64,000 nucleotides of DNA, from positions 73,389,203 to 73,453,202 of the forward strand of contig NC_085139.1 in assembly GCF_024139115.2 (NCBI RefSeq). The letters are read 5' to 3'. The notes under the pieces were generated by a model that saw only the letters and a program-made list of their open reading frames with translations, was not told where the DNA came from and ran no database searches. The stretch is from Armigeres subalbatus. Taxonomy: Eukaryota; Arthropoda; Insecta; Diptera; Culicidae. Each line of letters opens with the position of its first letter. Positions within the stretch are counted from its first letter, which is position 1. Shown piece after piece: positions 22,260 through 33,720 of the stretch. A program made the position numbers and the translations under genes.

Positions 22260-25200
22260 GAATTTTCCTCGAGTTCCTCCAGGAATTCCTCCGGAAGTTC
22301 CTCCGGGAATTCCTCCGGAAGTTTCTCCAGAAATTCCTCCGGAAGTTTCTCCAGAAATTCCTCCGGAAGTTCCTCCAGGAATTCCTCCGGAAGTTCCTCC
22401 GGAAGCTCCTCCAGGAATTCCTCCGGAAGTTCCTCTAAGAATTCCTCCGGAAGTTCCTCCAAAAATTCCTCCGGAAGTTCCTCCAGGAATTCCTCCGGAA
22501 GTTCCTCCAGGAATTCCTCCGGAAGTTCCTCCAGGAATTCCTGCGGAAGTTCCTCCAGGAATTCCTCCGGAAGTTCCTCCAGGAATTCCTCCGGAAGTTC
22601 CTCCAGGAATTCCTCCGGAAGTTCCTCCGGAAGTTCCTCCAGGAATTCCTCCGGAAGTTCCTCCAGGAATTCCTCCGGAAGTTCCTCCAGGAATTCGTCA
22701 GGAAGTTCCTCCAGGAATTCCTCCGGAAGTTCCTCCAGGAATTTCTCCGGAAGTTCCTCCAGGAATTTCTCCGGAAGTTCCTCCAGGAATTCCTCCGGAA
22801 GTTCCTCCAGGAATTCTTCCGGAAGTTCCTCCAGGAATTCCTCCGGAAGTTTCTCCAGAAATTCCTCCGGAAGTTTCTCCAGAAATTCCTTCGGAAGTTT
22901 CTCCAGGAATTCCTCCGGAAGTTCCTCCGGAAGCTCCTCCAGGAATTCCTCCGGAAGTTCCTCTAAGAATTCCTCCGGAAGGTCCTCCAAAAATTCCTCC
23001 GGAAGTTCCTCCAGGAATTCCTCCGGAAGTTCCTCCAGGAATTCCTCCGGAAGTTCCTTCAGGAATTCCTCCGGAAGTTCCTTCAGGAATTCCTCCGGAA
23101 GTTCCTCCAGGAATTCCTCCGGAAGTTCCTCCAGGAATTCCTCCGGAAGTTCCTCCAGGAGTTCCTCCGGAAGTTCCTCCAGGAATTCCTCCGGAAGTTC
23201 CTCCAGGAATTCCTCCGGAAGTTCCTCCAGGAATTCCTCCGGAAGTTCCTCCAGGAATTCCTCCGGAAGTTCCTCCAGGAATTCCTCCGGAAGTTCCTCC
23301 GGAAGTTCCTCCAGGAATTCCTGAGGAAGTTCCTCCAGGAATTCCTCCGGAAGTTCCTCCAGGAATTCCTCCGGAAGTTCCTCCAGGAATTCCTCCGGAA
23401 GTTCCTCCAGGAATTCCTCCGGAAGTTCCTCCAGGAATTCCTCCGCAAGTTCCTCCAGGAATTCCTCCGGAAGTTCCTCCAGGAATTCCTCCGGAAGTTC
23501 CTCCAGGAATTCCTCCGGAAGTTCCTCCAGGAATTCCTCCTCCAGGAATTCCTCCGGAAGTTCCTCCAGGAATTCCTCCGGAAGTTCCTCCAGGAATTCC
23601 TCCGGAAGTTCCTCCAGGAATTCCTCCGGAGGTTCCTCCAGGAATTCCTCGGGAAGCTCCTCCAGGAATTCCTCCGGAAGTTCCTCCAGGAATTCCTCCG
23701 GAAGTCCCTCCAGGAATTCCTCCGGAAGTTCCTCCAGGAACCTCAGAACTTCCTCCAGGAATTCCTCCGGAAGTTCCTCCAGGAATTCCTCCGGAAGTTC
23801 CTCCAGGAATTCCTCCGGAAGTTCCTCCAGGAATTCCTCCGGAAGTTCCTCCAGGAATTCCTCCGGAAGTTCCTCCAGGAATTCCTCCGGAAGTTCCTCC
23901 AGGAATTCCTCCGGAAGTTCCTCCAGGAATTCCTCCGGAAGTTCCTCCAGGAATTCCTCCGGAAGTTCCTCTAAGGATTCCTGCGGCAGTTGCTCCAGCA
24001 ATTCCTCCGGAAGTTCCTCCAGGAATTCCTCCGGAAGTTCCTCCAGGAATTCCTCCGGAAGTTCCTCCAGGAATTCCTCCGGAAGTTCCTCCAGGAATTC
24101 CTCCGGAAGTTCCTCCAGGAATTCCTCCGGAAGTTCCTCCAGGAATTCCTCCGGAAGTTCTTCCAGGAATTCCTCCGGAAGTTCCTCCAGGAATTCCTCC
24201 GGAAGTTCCTCCAGGAATTCCTCCGGAAGTTCCTCAAGGAAGTCCTCCCGAAGTTCCTTCAGGAATTCCTCCGGAAGTTCCTCCAGGAATTCCTCCGGAA
24301 GTTCCTCCAGGAATTCCTCCGGAAGTTCCTCCAGGAATTCCTCCGGAAGTTCCTCCAGGAATTCCTCCGGAAGTTCCTCCAGGAATTCCTCCGGAAGTTC
24401 CTCCAGGAATTCCTCCGGAAGTTCCTCCAGGAATTCCTCCAGAATTTCCTCCAGGAATTCCTCCGGAAGTTCCTCCAGGAATTCCTCCGGAAGTTCCTCC
24501 AGGAATTCCTCCGGAAATTCCTCTGGAAGTTCCTCCTGGAATTCCTCCGGAAGTTCCTCCTGGAAATCCTCCGGAAGTTCCTCCAGGAATTCCTCTGGAA
24601 GTTCCTCCAGGAATTCCTCCGGAAGTTCCTCCAGGAATTCCTCCGGAAGTTTCTCCAGGAATTCCTCCGGAAGTTCCTCCAGGAATTCCTCCGGAAGTTC
24701 CTCCAGGAATTCCTCCGGAAGTTCCTCCAGGAATTCCTCCGGAAGTTCCTCCAGGAATTCCTCCGGAAGTTCCTCCAGGAATTCCTCCGGAAGTTCCTCC
24801 AGGAATTCCTCCGGAAGTTCCTCCAGGAATTCCTCCGGAAGTTCCTCCAGGAATTCCTCCGGAAGTTCCTCCAGGAATTCCTCCGGAAGTTCCTCCAGGA
24901 ATTCCTCCGGAAGTTCCTCCAGGAATTCCTCCGGAAGTTCCTTCAGGAATTCCTCCGGAAGTTCCTCCAGGAGTTCCTCCGGAAGTTCCTCCAGGAATTC
25001 CTCCGGAAGTTCCTCCAGGAATTCCTCCGGAAGTTCCTCCAGGAATTCCTCCGGAAGTTCCTCCAGGAATTCCTCCGGAAGTTCCTCCAGGAATTCCTCG
25101 GAAGTTCCTCCAGGAATTCCTCCGGAAGTTCCTCCAGGAATTCCTCCGGAAGTTCCTCCAGGAATTCCTCCGGAAGTTCCTCCAGGAATTCCTCCGGAAG

Positions 25201-27200
25201 TTCCTCCAGGAATTCCTCCGGAAGTTCCTCCAGGAATTCCTCCGGAAGTTCCTCCAGGAATTCCTCCGGAAGTTCCTCCAGGAATTCCTCCGGAAGTTCC
25301 TCCAGGAATTCCTCCGGAAGTTCCTCCAGGAATTCCTCCGGAAGTTCCTCCAGGAATTCCTCCGGAAGTTCCTCCAGGAATTCATCCGGAAGTTCCTCCA
25401 GGAATTCCTCCGGAAGTTCCTCCAGGAATTCCTCCGGAAGTTCCTCCAGGAATTCCTCCGGAAGTTCCTCCAGGAATTCCTCCGGAAGTTCCTCCAGGAA
25501 TTCCTCCGGAAGTTCCTCCAGGAATTCCTCCGGAAGTTCCTCCAGGAATTCCTCCGGAAGTTCCTCCAGGAATTCCTCCGGAAGTTCCTCCAGGAATTCC
25601 TCCGGAAGTTCCTGCAGAAATTCCTCCGGAAGTTCCTGCAGGAATTCCTCCGAAGTTCCTCCAGGAATTCCTCCGGAAGTTCCTCCAGGAATTCCTCCGG
25701 AAGTTCCTCCAGGAGTTCCTCCGGAAGTTCCTCCAGGAATTCCTCCGGAAGTTCCTCCAGGAATTCCTCCGGAAGTTCCTCCAGGAGTTCCTCCGGAAGT
25801 TCCTCCAGGAATTCCTCCGGAAGTTCCTCCAGGAATTCCTCCGGAAGTTCCTCCAGGAATTCCTCCGGAAGTTCCTCCAGAAATCCTCCGGAAGTTTCTC
25901 CAGGAATTCCTCTGGAAGTTCCTCCAGGAATTCCTCTGGAAGTTCCTCCAGGAATTCCTCTGGAAGTTCCTCCAGGAATTCCTCTTAAAGTTCCTCATCG
26001 GATTTCTCCGGACATTACTCGAGGAATTCCTCAGGAAGTTCCTGCAGGATTTCCTCCGGAAGTTCCTCCAGGAATTCCTCCGGAAGTTCCTCCAGGAATT
26101 CCTCCGGAAGTTCCTCCAGGAATTCCTCCGGAAGTTCCTCCAGGAATTCCTCCGGAAGTTCCTCCAGGAATTCCTCCGGAAGTTCCTCCAGGAATTCCTC
26201 CGGAAGTTCCTCCAGGAATTCCTCCGGAAGTTCCTCCAGGAATTCCTCCGGAAGTTCCTCCAGGAATTCCTCCGGAAGTTCCTCCAGGAATTCCTCCGGA
26301 AGTTCCTCAAGGAATTCCTCCGAAAGTTCCTCCAGGAATTCCTCCGGAAGTTCCTCCAGGAATTCCTCCGGAAGTTCCTCCAGGAATTCCTCCGGAAGTT
26401 CCTCCAGGAATTCCTCCGGAAGTTCCTCCAGGAATTCCTCCGGAAGTTCCTCCAGGAATTCCTCCGGAAGTTCCTCCAGGAATTCCTCCGAACGTTCCTC
26501 CAGGAATCACTCCGGAAGTTCCTCCAGGAATTCCTCCGGAAGTTCCTCCAGGAATTCCTCCGGAAGTTCCTCCAGGAATTCCTCCGGAAGTTCCTCCAGG
26601 AATTCCTCCGGAAGTTCCTCCAGGAATTCCTCCGGAAGTTCCTCCAGGAATTCCTCCGCAAGTTCCTCCAGGAATTCCTCCGCAAGTTCCTCCAGGAATT
26701 CCTCCGCAAGTTCCTCCAGGAATTCCTCCGGAAGTTCCTCCAGGAATTCCTCCGGAAGTTCCTCCAGGAATTCCTCCGGAAGTTCCTCCAGGAATTCCTC
26801 CGGAAGTTCCTCCAGGAATTCCTCCGGAAGTTCCTCCAGGAATTCCTCCGGAAGTTCCTCCAGGAATTCCTCCGGAAGTTCCTCCGGGAATTCCTCCGGA
26901 AGTTCCTCCAGGAATTCCTCCGGAAGTTCCTCCAGGAATTCCTCCGGACGTTTCTCCAGGAATTCCTCTGGAAGTTCCTCCAGGAATTCCTCTGGAAGTT
27001 CCTCCAGGAATTCCTCTTAAAGTTCCTCATCGAATTTCTCCGGACATTACTCGAGGAATTCCTCAGGAAGTTCCTGCAGGATTTCCTCCGGAAGTTCCTC
27101 TTGGGATTTTTCCAGAAGTTCCTCTAAGAATTCCTCCGGAAGTTTCTCTTAGAATTCCTCCGGAAGTTTCTCTAAAAATTCCTCCGGAAGTTCCTTCATT
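22260..27200. repeat. 24-bp satellite, about 200 units
   Basis: Nearly continuous 24-bp tandem array. Each unit contains GAATTC, CCGGAAGT and TTCCTCCAG. Units differ by occasional point changes, and rare 1-bp deletions (about 25100, 25650 and 25880) shift frame. Because 24 is a multiple of three and the unit has no stop, very long ORFs appear on both strands: plus 22143-23324 and 23990-27127, minus 22202-24001, 24234-25385 and 24943-27030. They encode 8-residue repeats, show no start context, domain or conservation, and change repeat type at each indel, so they are artefacts. Higher-order duplications of 22 and 43 units are visible. Confidence 0.98.
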
Positions 27201-28210
27201 AATTCGTCAGGAAGTTCCTCCATGAAATTCTCCAGAAGCACATCTAGTAATTCTTTCGGTAATTTTTTCAAAAAGTTTCCAGGAATTCCGCCGGAAACTC
27301 CTATATGAATGCTTTAGGATGTTTGCTCTAAAAATCCCCGAGAATTTCTGGAACTTCTTGAAAAATTACTCATAGAATTCGTCCTAAAAGTCTCTCTGCA
27401 GTTCCTCATTAAACTCCTTCAAGGACACTTTATATATTACTTCGGAAACTCCACATAAATTACCACGAGATACTTCTTTTGAAATTCAGAAAATAGTCCA
27501 GGAATTCTTCGTATGGAAATTATATTAAGAAAATATGATCTTGAAAATCTTACGCGTATTCCTCTGGGGATTCTTCCAGAAATTCCTACCTCAAAATTCC
27601 TCCATTGATTCTCCCGGAAAGTCGTTCACAAATAAATTATTCTGGAAATTAATTCTCCTGAAATTTGTTTAGGAATTCTTCCAAAAATGTTTCCAAGAAC
27701 TCCTTCAAGAAACTCCTAGGCAATTTCCACGGAAACTTTTCCAAAATTGCTCCAAGATTTCGCCCAGAAAACTAGTTTTCTTGAAAACTTCTCCGTAATA
27801 CCATAAGGGAAATACTCCAAAAAATCTCCCGCTTTTTCTTCAGATTTTTTCAGAAATTCTCTAAGAATTCTCTCCAAAATACCTACAATAATATTCGCGA
27901 ATATTCTTTCAAGAACATTTTCAGAAATATCTGTTCATACTCTCCTGGAAATTTCTCTAGCGAATTCTCCAAGGAACTGCTCCAGGAATTCCTTTTTCAT
28001 GAAGAATTCGCGACGGATTTTTTTGTTGTTAATATTAGAAGGAATTCATAAATGATTTTGATGGTCAATGCATGCAGTAATTCGCAAAGGAATTCCTGAT
28101 TTGAATCTAATAAGATTTTTTTAATAAAAATTCGTTAATGAATTTCGTGTAGATTTCTCGATGGGCTTCAAGGAGACATTTTCGAAGGAATTCCTTAAAG
28201 AGTTTTGGAA
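27201..28210. repeat. Decayed right flank of the 24-bp satellite
   Basis: AATTCCTCC and TTCCAGGAATT fragments persist with growing divergence and lost periodicity, grading into unique AT-rich sequence. No gene is seen. Confidence 0.8.
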
Positions 28211-28489
28211 CTCTTGTGATAAACAAACACCGACAATCCACCAGAGACGCTCTTATGTGCGTTAACAGGCTACTTGTTTGTCTTCATTGACAGCTGCAGC
28301 CACTTCTCCACCTTCCGGTCCGGTGTACCCTTCGACCTCCAACCGACAGCGCTATCTACGTCCTTACGCGCGTTCCATTTTTTGACACTTCTGATAAATT
28401 TCTCCCGGATCGCTTCCCGATTCTCCGAAAATTCTTTCTCCGCAGCAAATTGAGCGTCCAACATTCCCTACTCTTGTTGCAACGGTTGC

Positions 28490-28615
28490 TCCACTATCTA
28501 CAGCTCACTTTTATGTCCAAGTAAGTCAAGACAGTTCCCTGTCCGAAAACCTCCTGGACCGACCGGGAATCGAACTCAGTCATCCTCAGTATGGTCTTTC
28601 TTTGTAGCCTAAAAA
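28490..28615 (-). mobile_element. tRNA-derived SINE fragment (Feilai-like)
   Basis: On the minus strand, a GAGTTCGATTCCC segment matches the Pol III B box. It is followed by CGGTCGGTCCAGGA and a lead into CTTGACTTACTTGG. This matches my recollection of the tRNA-related head of Aedes Feilai SINEs. The AAG-tailed 3' end is absent. A 64-codon minus-strand ORF at 28270-28464 lies next to it and is unassigned. Confidence 0.55.
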
Positions 28616-28689
28616 GGGTCCATAATAATCACTGATAAAGTCAATTGCATATTATTTGGCAACTTGGCCGTACAAACACTATTTTTTTT

Positions 28690-28870
28690 TTGTTAAATAT
28701 CTTAGCTGTGCACATCATGCACAGCACAAGTTCCGAAATCGACAAATTGATATGAAATTTGCGAAAAATGATCCACGTGTCTTGGAGGGACTCGAACCCT
28801 CAACCTCCCAATCTCCACTTAAAGGCCAGGTTTGCGGAAAAGCCATCAGAATCCTGAAAGATATTTAACA
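28690..28870 (-). mobile_element. tRNA-like B-box element, SINE-like
   Basis: On the minus strand GAGGG-TTCGAGT-CCCTC (about 28785-28801) is a perfect tRNA T-arm: a 5-bp stem, 7-nt loop and B-box consensus. No complete cloverleaf or acceptor stem can be drawn around it, so it is probably part of a tRNA-derived SINE rather than a tRNA gene. Confidence 0.45.
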
Positions 28871-30440
28871 AAAAAGTGATAAAAGATTTATTTCTATTCA
28901 ATTTAAGCGGCTGGCAACAATATATCGATCAACAGCAATTTAATATGAATTATGGATAAATACGGCAAATATTTAGGTGCTACAGGTTTGTTTATCTTCG
29001 GTTGCTGAACGATGTAAGAAAACTACACAATTCCTACCTTGATTCAATTTTAAAGGAAGAGTATTTTAAAGGTAGTTAATCGCTTTCCAACTTACAGCAC
29101 TTTAGAAAGAGCCGAGTAATGTGTCAGAGAGTGGCACTATCATATGCTAACCAATGTTCGCAGCCAACCTTTACCTTAGAAATAATCAACAACGATGAGG
29201 CCTATGTATATGTCTTGATTTATAGATGCGTACCAAGTTTGCATCTATCCAAGGGATGAGTCACTTATCGGCTCTATGAATCTAATTCGATTAGAACGGT
29301 TCGTTGATGTGTCTAGTTTCAAGCCTGAACTCCTGTACCGCAAACGCATCGGTCCGTCCGGCAGAGGCAATCAGCCGGCGCCGGTTGGGCAATTATCGGG
29401 GGAGGATCTTGTTGTCGGGATTATCTGCTGGAAAATCCTACCGGAGGTGCAGCAATTAACGCTCCGGTGCAGTTGAATCGAGTGCCGATGTTGAATGCGA
29501 TGCTGTCTCTTACTTCCTGATGAACGGAGCTTCGGATGTGGGGGCTAAGCGCAGTTGAAGAGGCGTACATATTTCAGTCGAGTTTAGCTCAGGGGGTATA
29601 ATAAAAAAGGCATCTGACTGACTGAGGTTGAATTTATCTAATCACCATCATTAATTTGAATGACAGGCCGAATACTCAAGTACTACTTCTTCTCGATACT
29701 TAAAACAATTATTGCTTTGGTGTCTAGTAGTTTTGTGTTCAAACTCGAAAACTAATGATTGATTATTAATCAACATCACTTACGGTTGTGACATTCATTT
29801 TTTTGCGCTTCAAATAAATGGGTGAACAAAGCGGCAAAATAGGATTTTTCAATACGGTTGACTATTCCCGATTTTCGAAATCAATTGCACTGAAAAACCA
29901 ACTACAACTACCCCACAGAATCCACGTCATCCCCAGCCTAGTGTTGAAACAAAAATTACCTCCCAAATCCAGTTAGCGAAACAAACAATAAATGCCCATA
30001 AATGCTCCCCCGTTCGGGCATAGTGGAGGATCGTTTCCAGGCGATTTTATCGCTCAATCAACCATCGCACTAAATCGAATCAGTTTTCGAAGCGTTCGCT
30101 CAACTGGAATCCGGACACCCGGGCTGAATCGTTCGAAAAACAACTCGCTTCGGTGCTTCACAATCTGGTCGTTGGGACGCTAAAACTAATGGGTATGCGC
30201 TACCGGGAAGCTTCAGGAGTTAGTGCCGCATGCATTTGCTTATAATTGAAAGTGATCAGAATTTGTTTGGGCCCATCCGGTATAACTAATGCATTTCATT
30301 TACTGTAAAAGTTCGCCACGCACCCTGCAGTCCTATGAGTTTACACATTTTCTGATATTCCATTCGTTCTCAGCTAACTCAAATCCTTCCGATTCAGACA
30401 GATCCTAAATTTTTCAGATATTTCGGGTTCCGTTTATCAT
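28871..30440. other. Unassigned stretch with a tRNA-like A box
   Basis: Mostly unique-looking sequence. At 29586-29600 TTTAGCTCAGGGGG matches a Pol III A box, and GAGGTTGAATTTA about 40 bp later is a poor B box, so a decayed tRNA or SINE head is possible. ORFs at 29276-29476 and 29992-30183 are short and unrecognised. Confidence 0.35.
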
Positions 30441-30959
30441 ACAAACCATTAGCTAGGATTTCTATAGATTGTAGATGAATTTGATAATTTTTGCCAGAAA
30501 ATATTCATTACTTGTTTGCTCGGTTATAAAATTAGTAGGTATGTATGGCGCGTCAACTTTCATAGCTTTAAGCATTACGTAATTAGGGACAGACTTATCA
30601 GCATCCAAATAATGGTCGATTTTATTCCACCTCACATTCGGAAGAGGTTCCCGCCACAGTTGTGTGAAAATCACATGTGTCTGGTGCGATCTGAAAGTCA
30701 ATTTGCTAATTCTTAAGGTCTGGCGACAGAGATTTACACTTACTTACGACTACGGAGGATGAGGAGGATGAAACAAATAAGTTCAAGGCCTTATAAAGGT
30801 ATGTCCATTTAGAAGAATATAAAAATACAAATCATTTCTAGTTTTCTAGTGACAATTCGCACTTTCTTCTTTATTCCTCTCATCAAACGCTGCACACCTC
30901 CGGAGACAACTTCCTTGGCACATTTGTTCTACATTTTGGTCACCTGAGTCAAGATGAAT
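30441..30959. other. Unassigned
   Basis: AT-rich sequence with overlapping ORFs on both strands (minus 30462-30701, plus 30516-30716), neither recognisable. It may be the outer part of the adjacent mariner-like element. Confidence 0.35.
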
Positions 30960-31001
30960 ACAAGGTGTATTCATCTTGATCAGAGTCGCGTACCGAGGTG
31001 T

Positions 31002-31563
31002 TTATTCACTTTTTGTCCAAAATGTCTCAACAATGGGCCGGAACTGCGGGCAGTGGATTATGTTTTTATTGTCGAAATCTACATTATTATCGCGGTACAA
31101 CTGGATGACTTCCCGGCTGTAGTGGCAACTCGCCAAATCTGGCCAAAACTTAACGGGACCTTTATGAGCTTTCATGCAACTTAGTACGCGGTTTTTGAGA
31201 CATTCTTCCTTGTACAGCTTAGAGTCCGTCGTCTTATTCGTCACGAACACTCTGGTCTTTGCTCTGCAGCTGCATATCTCTTGCGAAATCATCAGTTTTT
31301 GGCAAATTTGTCCATAAAATCAAACTTAATCTCGCAGGAACAACTCCTCGTGCCGTCGCCATGCTGATTTTTTGTCCAGGAAGCTGTCCTAAATTCATTT
31401 GACGGAGGTTCCATAAGAACCGGTCATTTTCCGTGCCGGTGCAATAAAATAAATGATTCCGGATTCTAACTGGACAGAGCTTTAGGAGGCGGCTATCAAT
31501 AATAGTCTGTCCGATCTTTAACCGGAGCATACTGTCATTTGTATGGTGCTGTTTGGAAAGCAT
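31002..31563 (-). pseudogene. Tc1/mariner-type transposase fragment
   Basis: The minus-strand frame 31335-31002 ends with a recognisable DDE-transposase C-terminal half: KEECLKNRV, then FWPDLASCHYS with the second catalytic Asp, then HCPQFRPIV where a catalytic acid is expected near PI. The spacing from the Asp to that position is about 36 residues, in the range of the DD36E/DD37E mosquito lineages. The expected acid reads as Val, with Glu one residue on. Sequence upstream to 31563 is in a different frame. A cut-and-paste transposase remnant, inactive. Confidence 0.75.
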
Positions 31564-31667
31564 CCGGACTATATTGACTCCAACAATTGACTTTGACTCC
31601 GTGAAAGTGCGATAGGAAGGAGAGGCTCAAGAACCTTGACGATTTTCTTGCTGGTCATAGTGAAACC

Positions 31668-31933
31668 TACACCCAACCGGCGGTTGTTAGATTTTCTAAC
31701 AATTCTGATTAAGAATCTACCAAAACCTGGGCATATGCGAAATTGTTAGATTCTTATACAAGTGTTGTATAAGGATCTAACAATTTTGTAAGCTTTTCTA
31801 ACAATATTTGTTTGAGAGCTTATATTTTTTGTATAAGAATCTAACAATTTCGTATATGCCCAGGTCTTATACAGGTTTTGTTAGATTCTTATACAGAATT
31901 GTTAGAAAATCTAACAATCGGCGGTTGGGTGTA
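31668..31933. mobile_element. Fold-back MITE with TA target duplication
   Basis: A 262-bp element (31670-31931) flanked by TA on both sides. The ends are inverted (CACCCAACCG and CGGTTGGGTG). The arms continue as imperfect inverted repeats for about 110 bp, including TTGTTAGATTTTCTAACAAT, itself palindromic. No coding capacity. A TA duplication fits mobilisation by a Tc1/mariner-type transposase. It interrupts retroelement debris. Confidence 0.85.
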
Positions 31934-31939
31934 CTGGTC

Positions 31940-32890
31940 TGGCCCAGGGAAGAACGGCACTGATGGCGGATTATCTTCTTAATCGCGTGTCACCGACAGA
32001 GTTGAACCCTGGGGTACCGCAGTCTCCTCCCCTGCACACTGTTAGGAAATTCTGAACAAAAGCAAGGATGTTGCCGGAAAATCCCTACTCATTCACCACA
32101 AGTACAATGGGTACAAGTCCTGTTCAAGGCCTTGGAGATTTACAGAGATACCAGGTCGGCTTATTTGCTCTCGTTACAAGTAAAACGTCTACCAAGTTTT
32201 CAAAGTATGTGACCATCCTGGGCGGAATACGTGCTGCCAGAATTTGAGTCTACATTTTGCTTCTTATTTTTCACTCAGCCACTAACCTCACACCGTCCTT
32301 GGACACACAAGAGGTCAGTGAGATGAGCCTATACTTGGTGACATCACGGGAGGAGATGCTGTTCTTAGGAATGGGTATGACTAAACTGTTTTCGCCACTC
32401 ATCTGGGATGGTTTGGTCAGCCCATATTTGGTTGACCAACTCTAGGAACCGGATTTTGGCCAAAGGAACGAAATGTTTGAGCATATGTTACCCAACCTCG
32501 TTGGTGCCGGAGGATTTCCCATTGCTGTAGGAAATGGCGAACAGCAACTCAGTAGACGTTAACGGTAGATTGATGACAGATTTCTGTAGATCTGGGGATC
32601 TGGAAGTTTGTGAGAGACGAAGTGCTACCAGTGATTGTGCGCTGGAAAACGGCGAAGAAGATCTTCGGTTACCAATCTCCAAGAAATAGAAAGTCTGCTT
32701 TAAACTGGAGTACGTCGAAAGGACTAATATGTGACCAGATTCAGTCACAATTTGGTTGCTGTAACCAATTTCACTTGACTTGTGCTGCCTGGTTCCCTTT
32801 ACGAGGGAGCTATTCATGGACCCGATTGATCTCCTGCTGGCAAATGATCACGGCGGGCTGTCGTGCATTAACAGCTCTAATTTAGGAAAG
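31940..32890 (-). pseudogene. Non-LTR reverse transcriptase fragment (I/Loa-like)
   Basis: Minus-strand pieces in several frames resemble a LINE reverse transcriptase. NGKSSGTNEVG (about 32490-32530) stands where LINEs have the conserved P-G-x-D segment. ELVNQIWADQTIPDEWRK follows at 32450-32380. VPQGSTLSVT at 32025-31990 is the motif-B region. Frames are broken many times and no YADD box was found, perhaps because the MITE at 31668 lies just downstream. Confidence 0.6.
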
Positions 32891-33369
32891 CTATTCCAGA
32901 AGCCGTTGATCTACTAGAGACACAAGTTGACCTACAGCGGGAGTGTGGATTTGAAATGACTATAGTATGATATTTTCAAATATTATTTCCAAAACTGGTT
33001 AATTCGTTGGAATGGAACCGCGTTTTAAATCAAGCACGAAATAAAACCCGCGAGACTCAACGTCCTAAAAATATTATTTTTGTTCGCAAATGTAAATAAA
33101 TTGTACGTCACTTTTTTTAATGTGATTTTTTTGTGTGATTTTACTCGCATAACTTGGGGAAATCGAGGTTGTTGAAGGATGTGAACTCCAGCAGGTGTGC
33201 GGAACTAGAGCAAAACAGGACAATACGGTTAGCTAAAATAGAACATGCGACCGATCTAGAGCGAATCAAGTTTTATTATGCGTTCGTATACAAGAAGAGA
33301 ATACAAAAAAAAATATACTGAAAGTGCATAGAAACATCAAGTAAAGTATTAACTTTCCTTCTTTCAGGG
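32891..33369. other. Unassigned
   Basis: AT-rich sequence with no recognisable ORF or repeat. Confidence 0.5.
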
Positions 33370-33670
33370 GAATAGCGAGATGCTCCATCAATCCTCCTGG
33401 AAGAGCATCGAGTCTGAGGCTCCAGGCAATCCAACTTCGCCGACAAATTTCTGTATTCCTGCCCCAACGGCTCCGTTACGGCATCAGCGACCATTTCGTT
33501 CGTCGGGCAATACATATATTAGCTTGAAGATGTCTTTTTCGGTTAACTTTCGGATGTCATGTCGCTTAGCGCTGTGCTTGACACGGCCACTGGTCCTCTC
33601 TGATGTGGCTGAGCTGAGACACGCTTGGTTGTACTCGCAAACGATAGTTGCTTTTCTCTAGGATTCTTCC
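33370..33670 (-). pseudogene. Ty1/copia RNase H C-terminal fragment
   Basis: The minus strand carries KHSAKRHDIRKLTEKDIFKLIY and then YCPTNEMVADAVTEPL. This is the conserved end of copia-type polyproteins, where His and Asp of RNase H are followed by the T-x-x-M-x-A-D-x-x-T-K-P-L tail. There is a frame change between the two parts near 33520, and no LTR was identified nearby. Confidence 0.7.
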
Positions 33671-33720
33671 TGCTCAGACAACAGCCAAACTGACAAGCGC
33701 GCGATAAGGCATTGTACCGA

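Noticed and set aside
22143..27127. ORFs of up to 1045 codons on both strands encoding 8-residue repeats
   Set aside because: They arise because the 24-bp unit is stop-free and a multiple of three. The repeat type changes at every indel and all frames are open at once, so they are not repeat proteins or antifreeze/collagen-like genes.
22260..27200. Regular repeats resembling a CRISPR array
   Set aside because: Eukaryotic context, no unique spacers, no cas genes; the units are contiguous satellite copies.
28785..28801. Functional tRNA gene on the minus strand
   Set aside because: Only the T-arm is convincing; acceptor, D and anticodon arms cannot be drawn.
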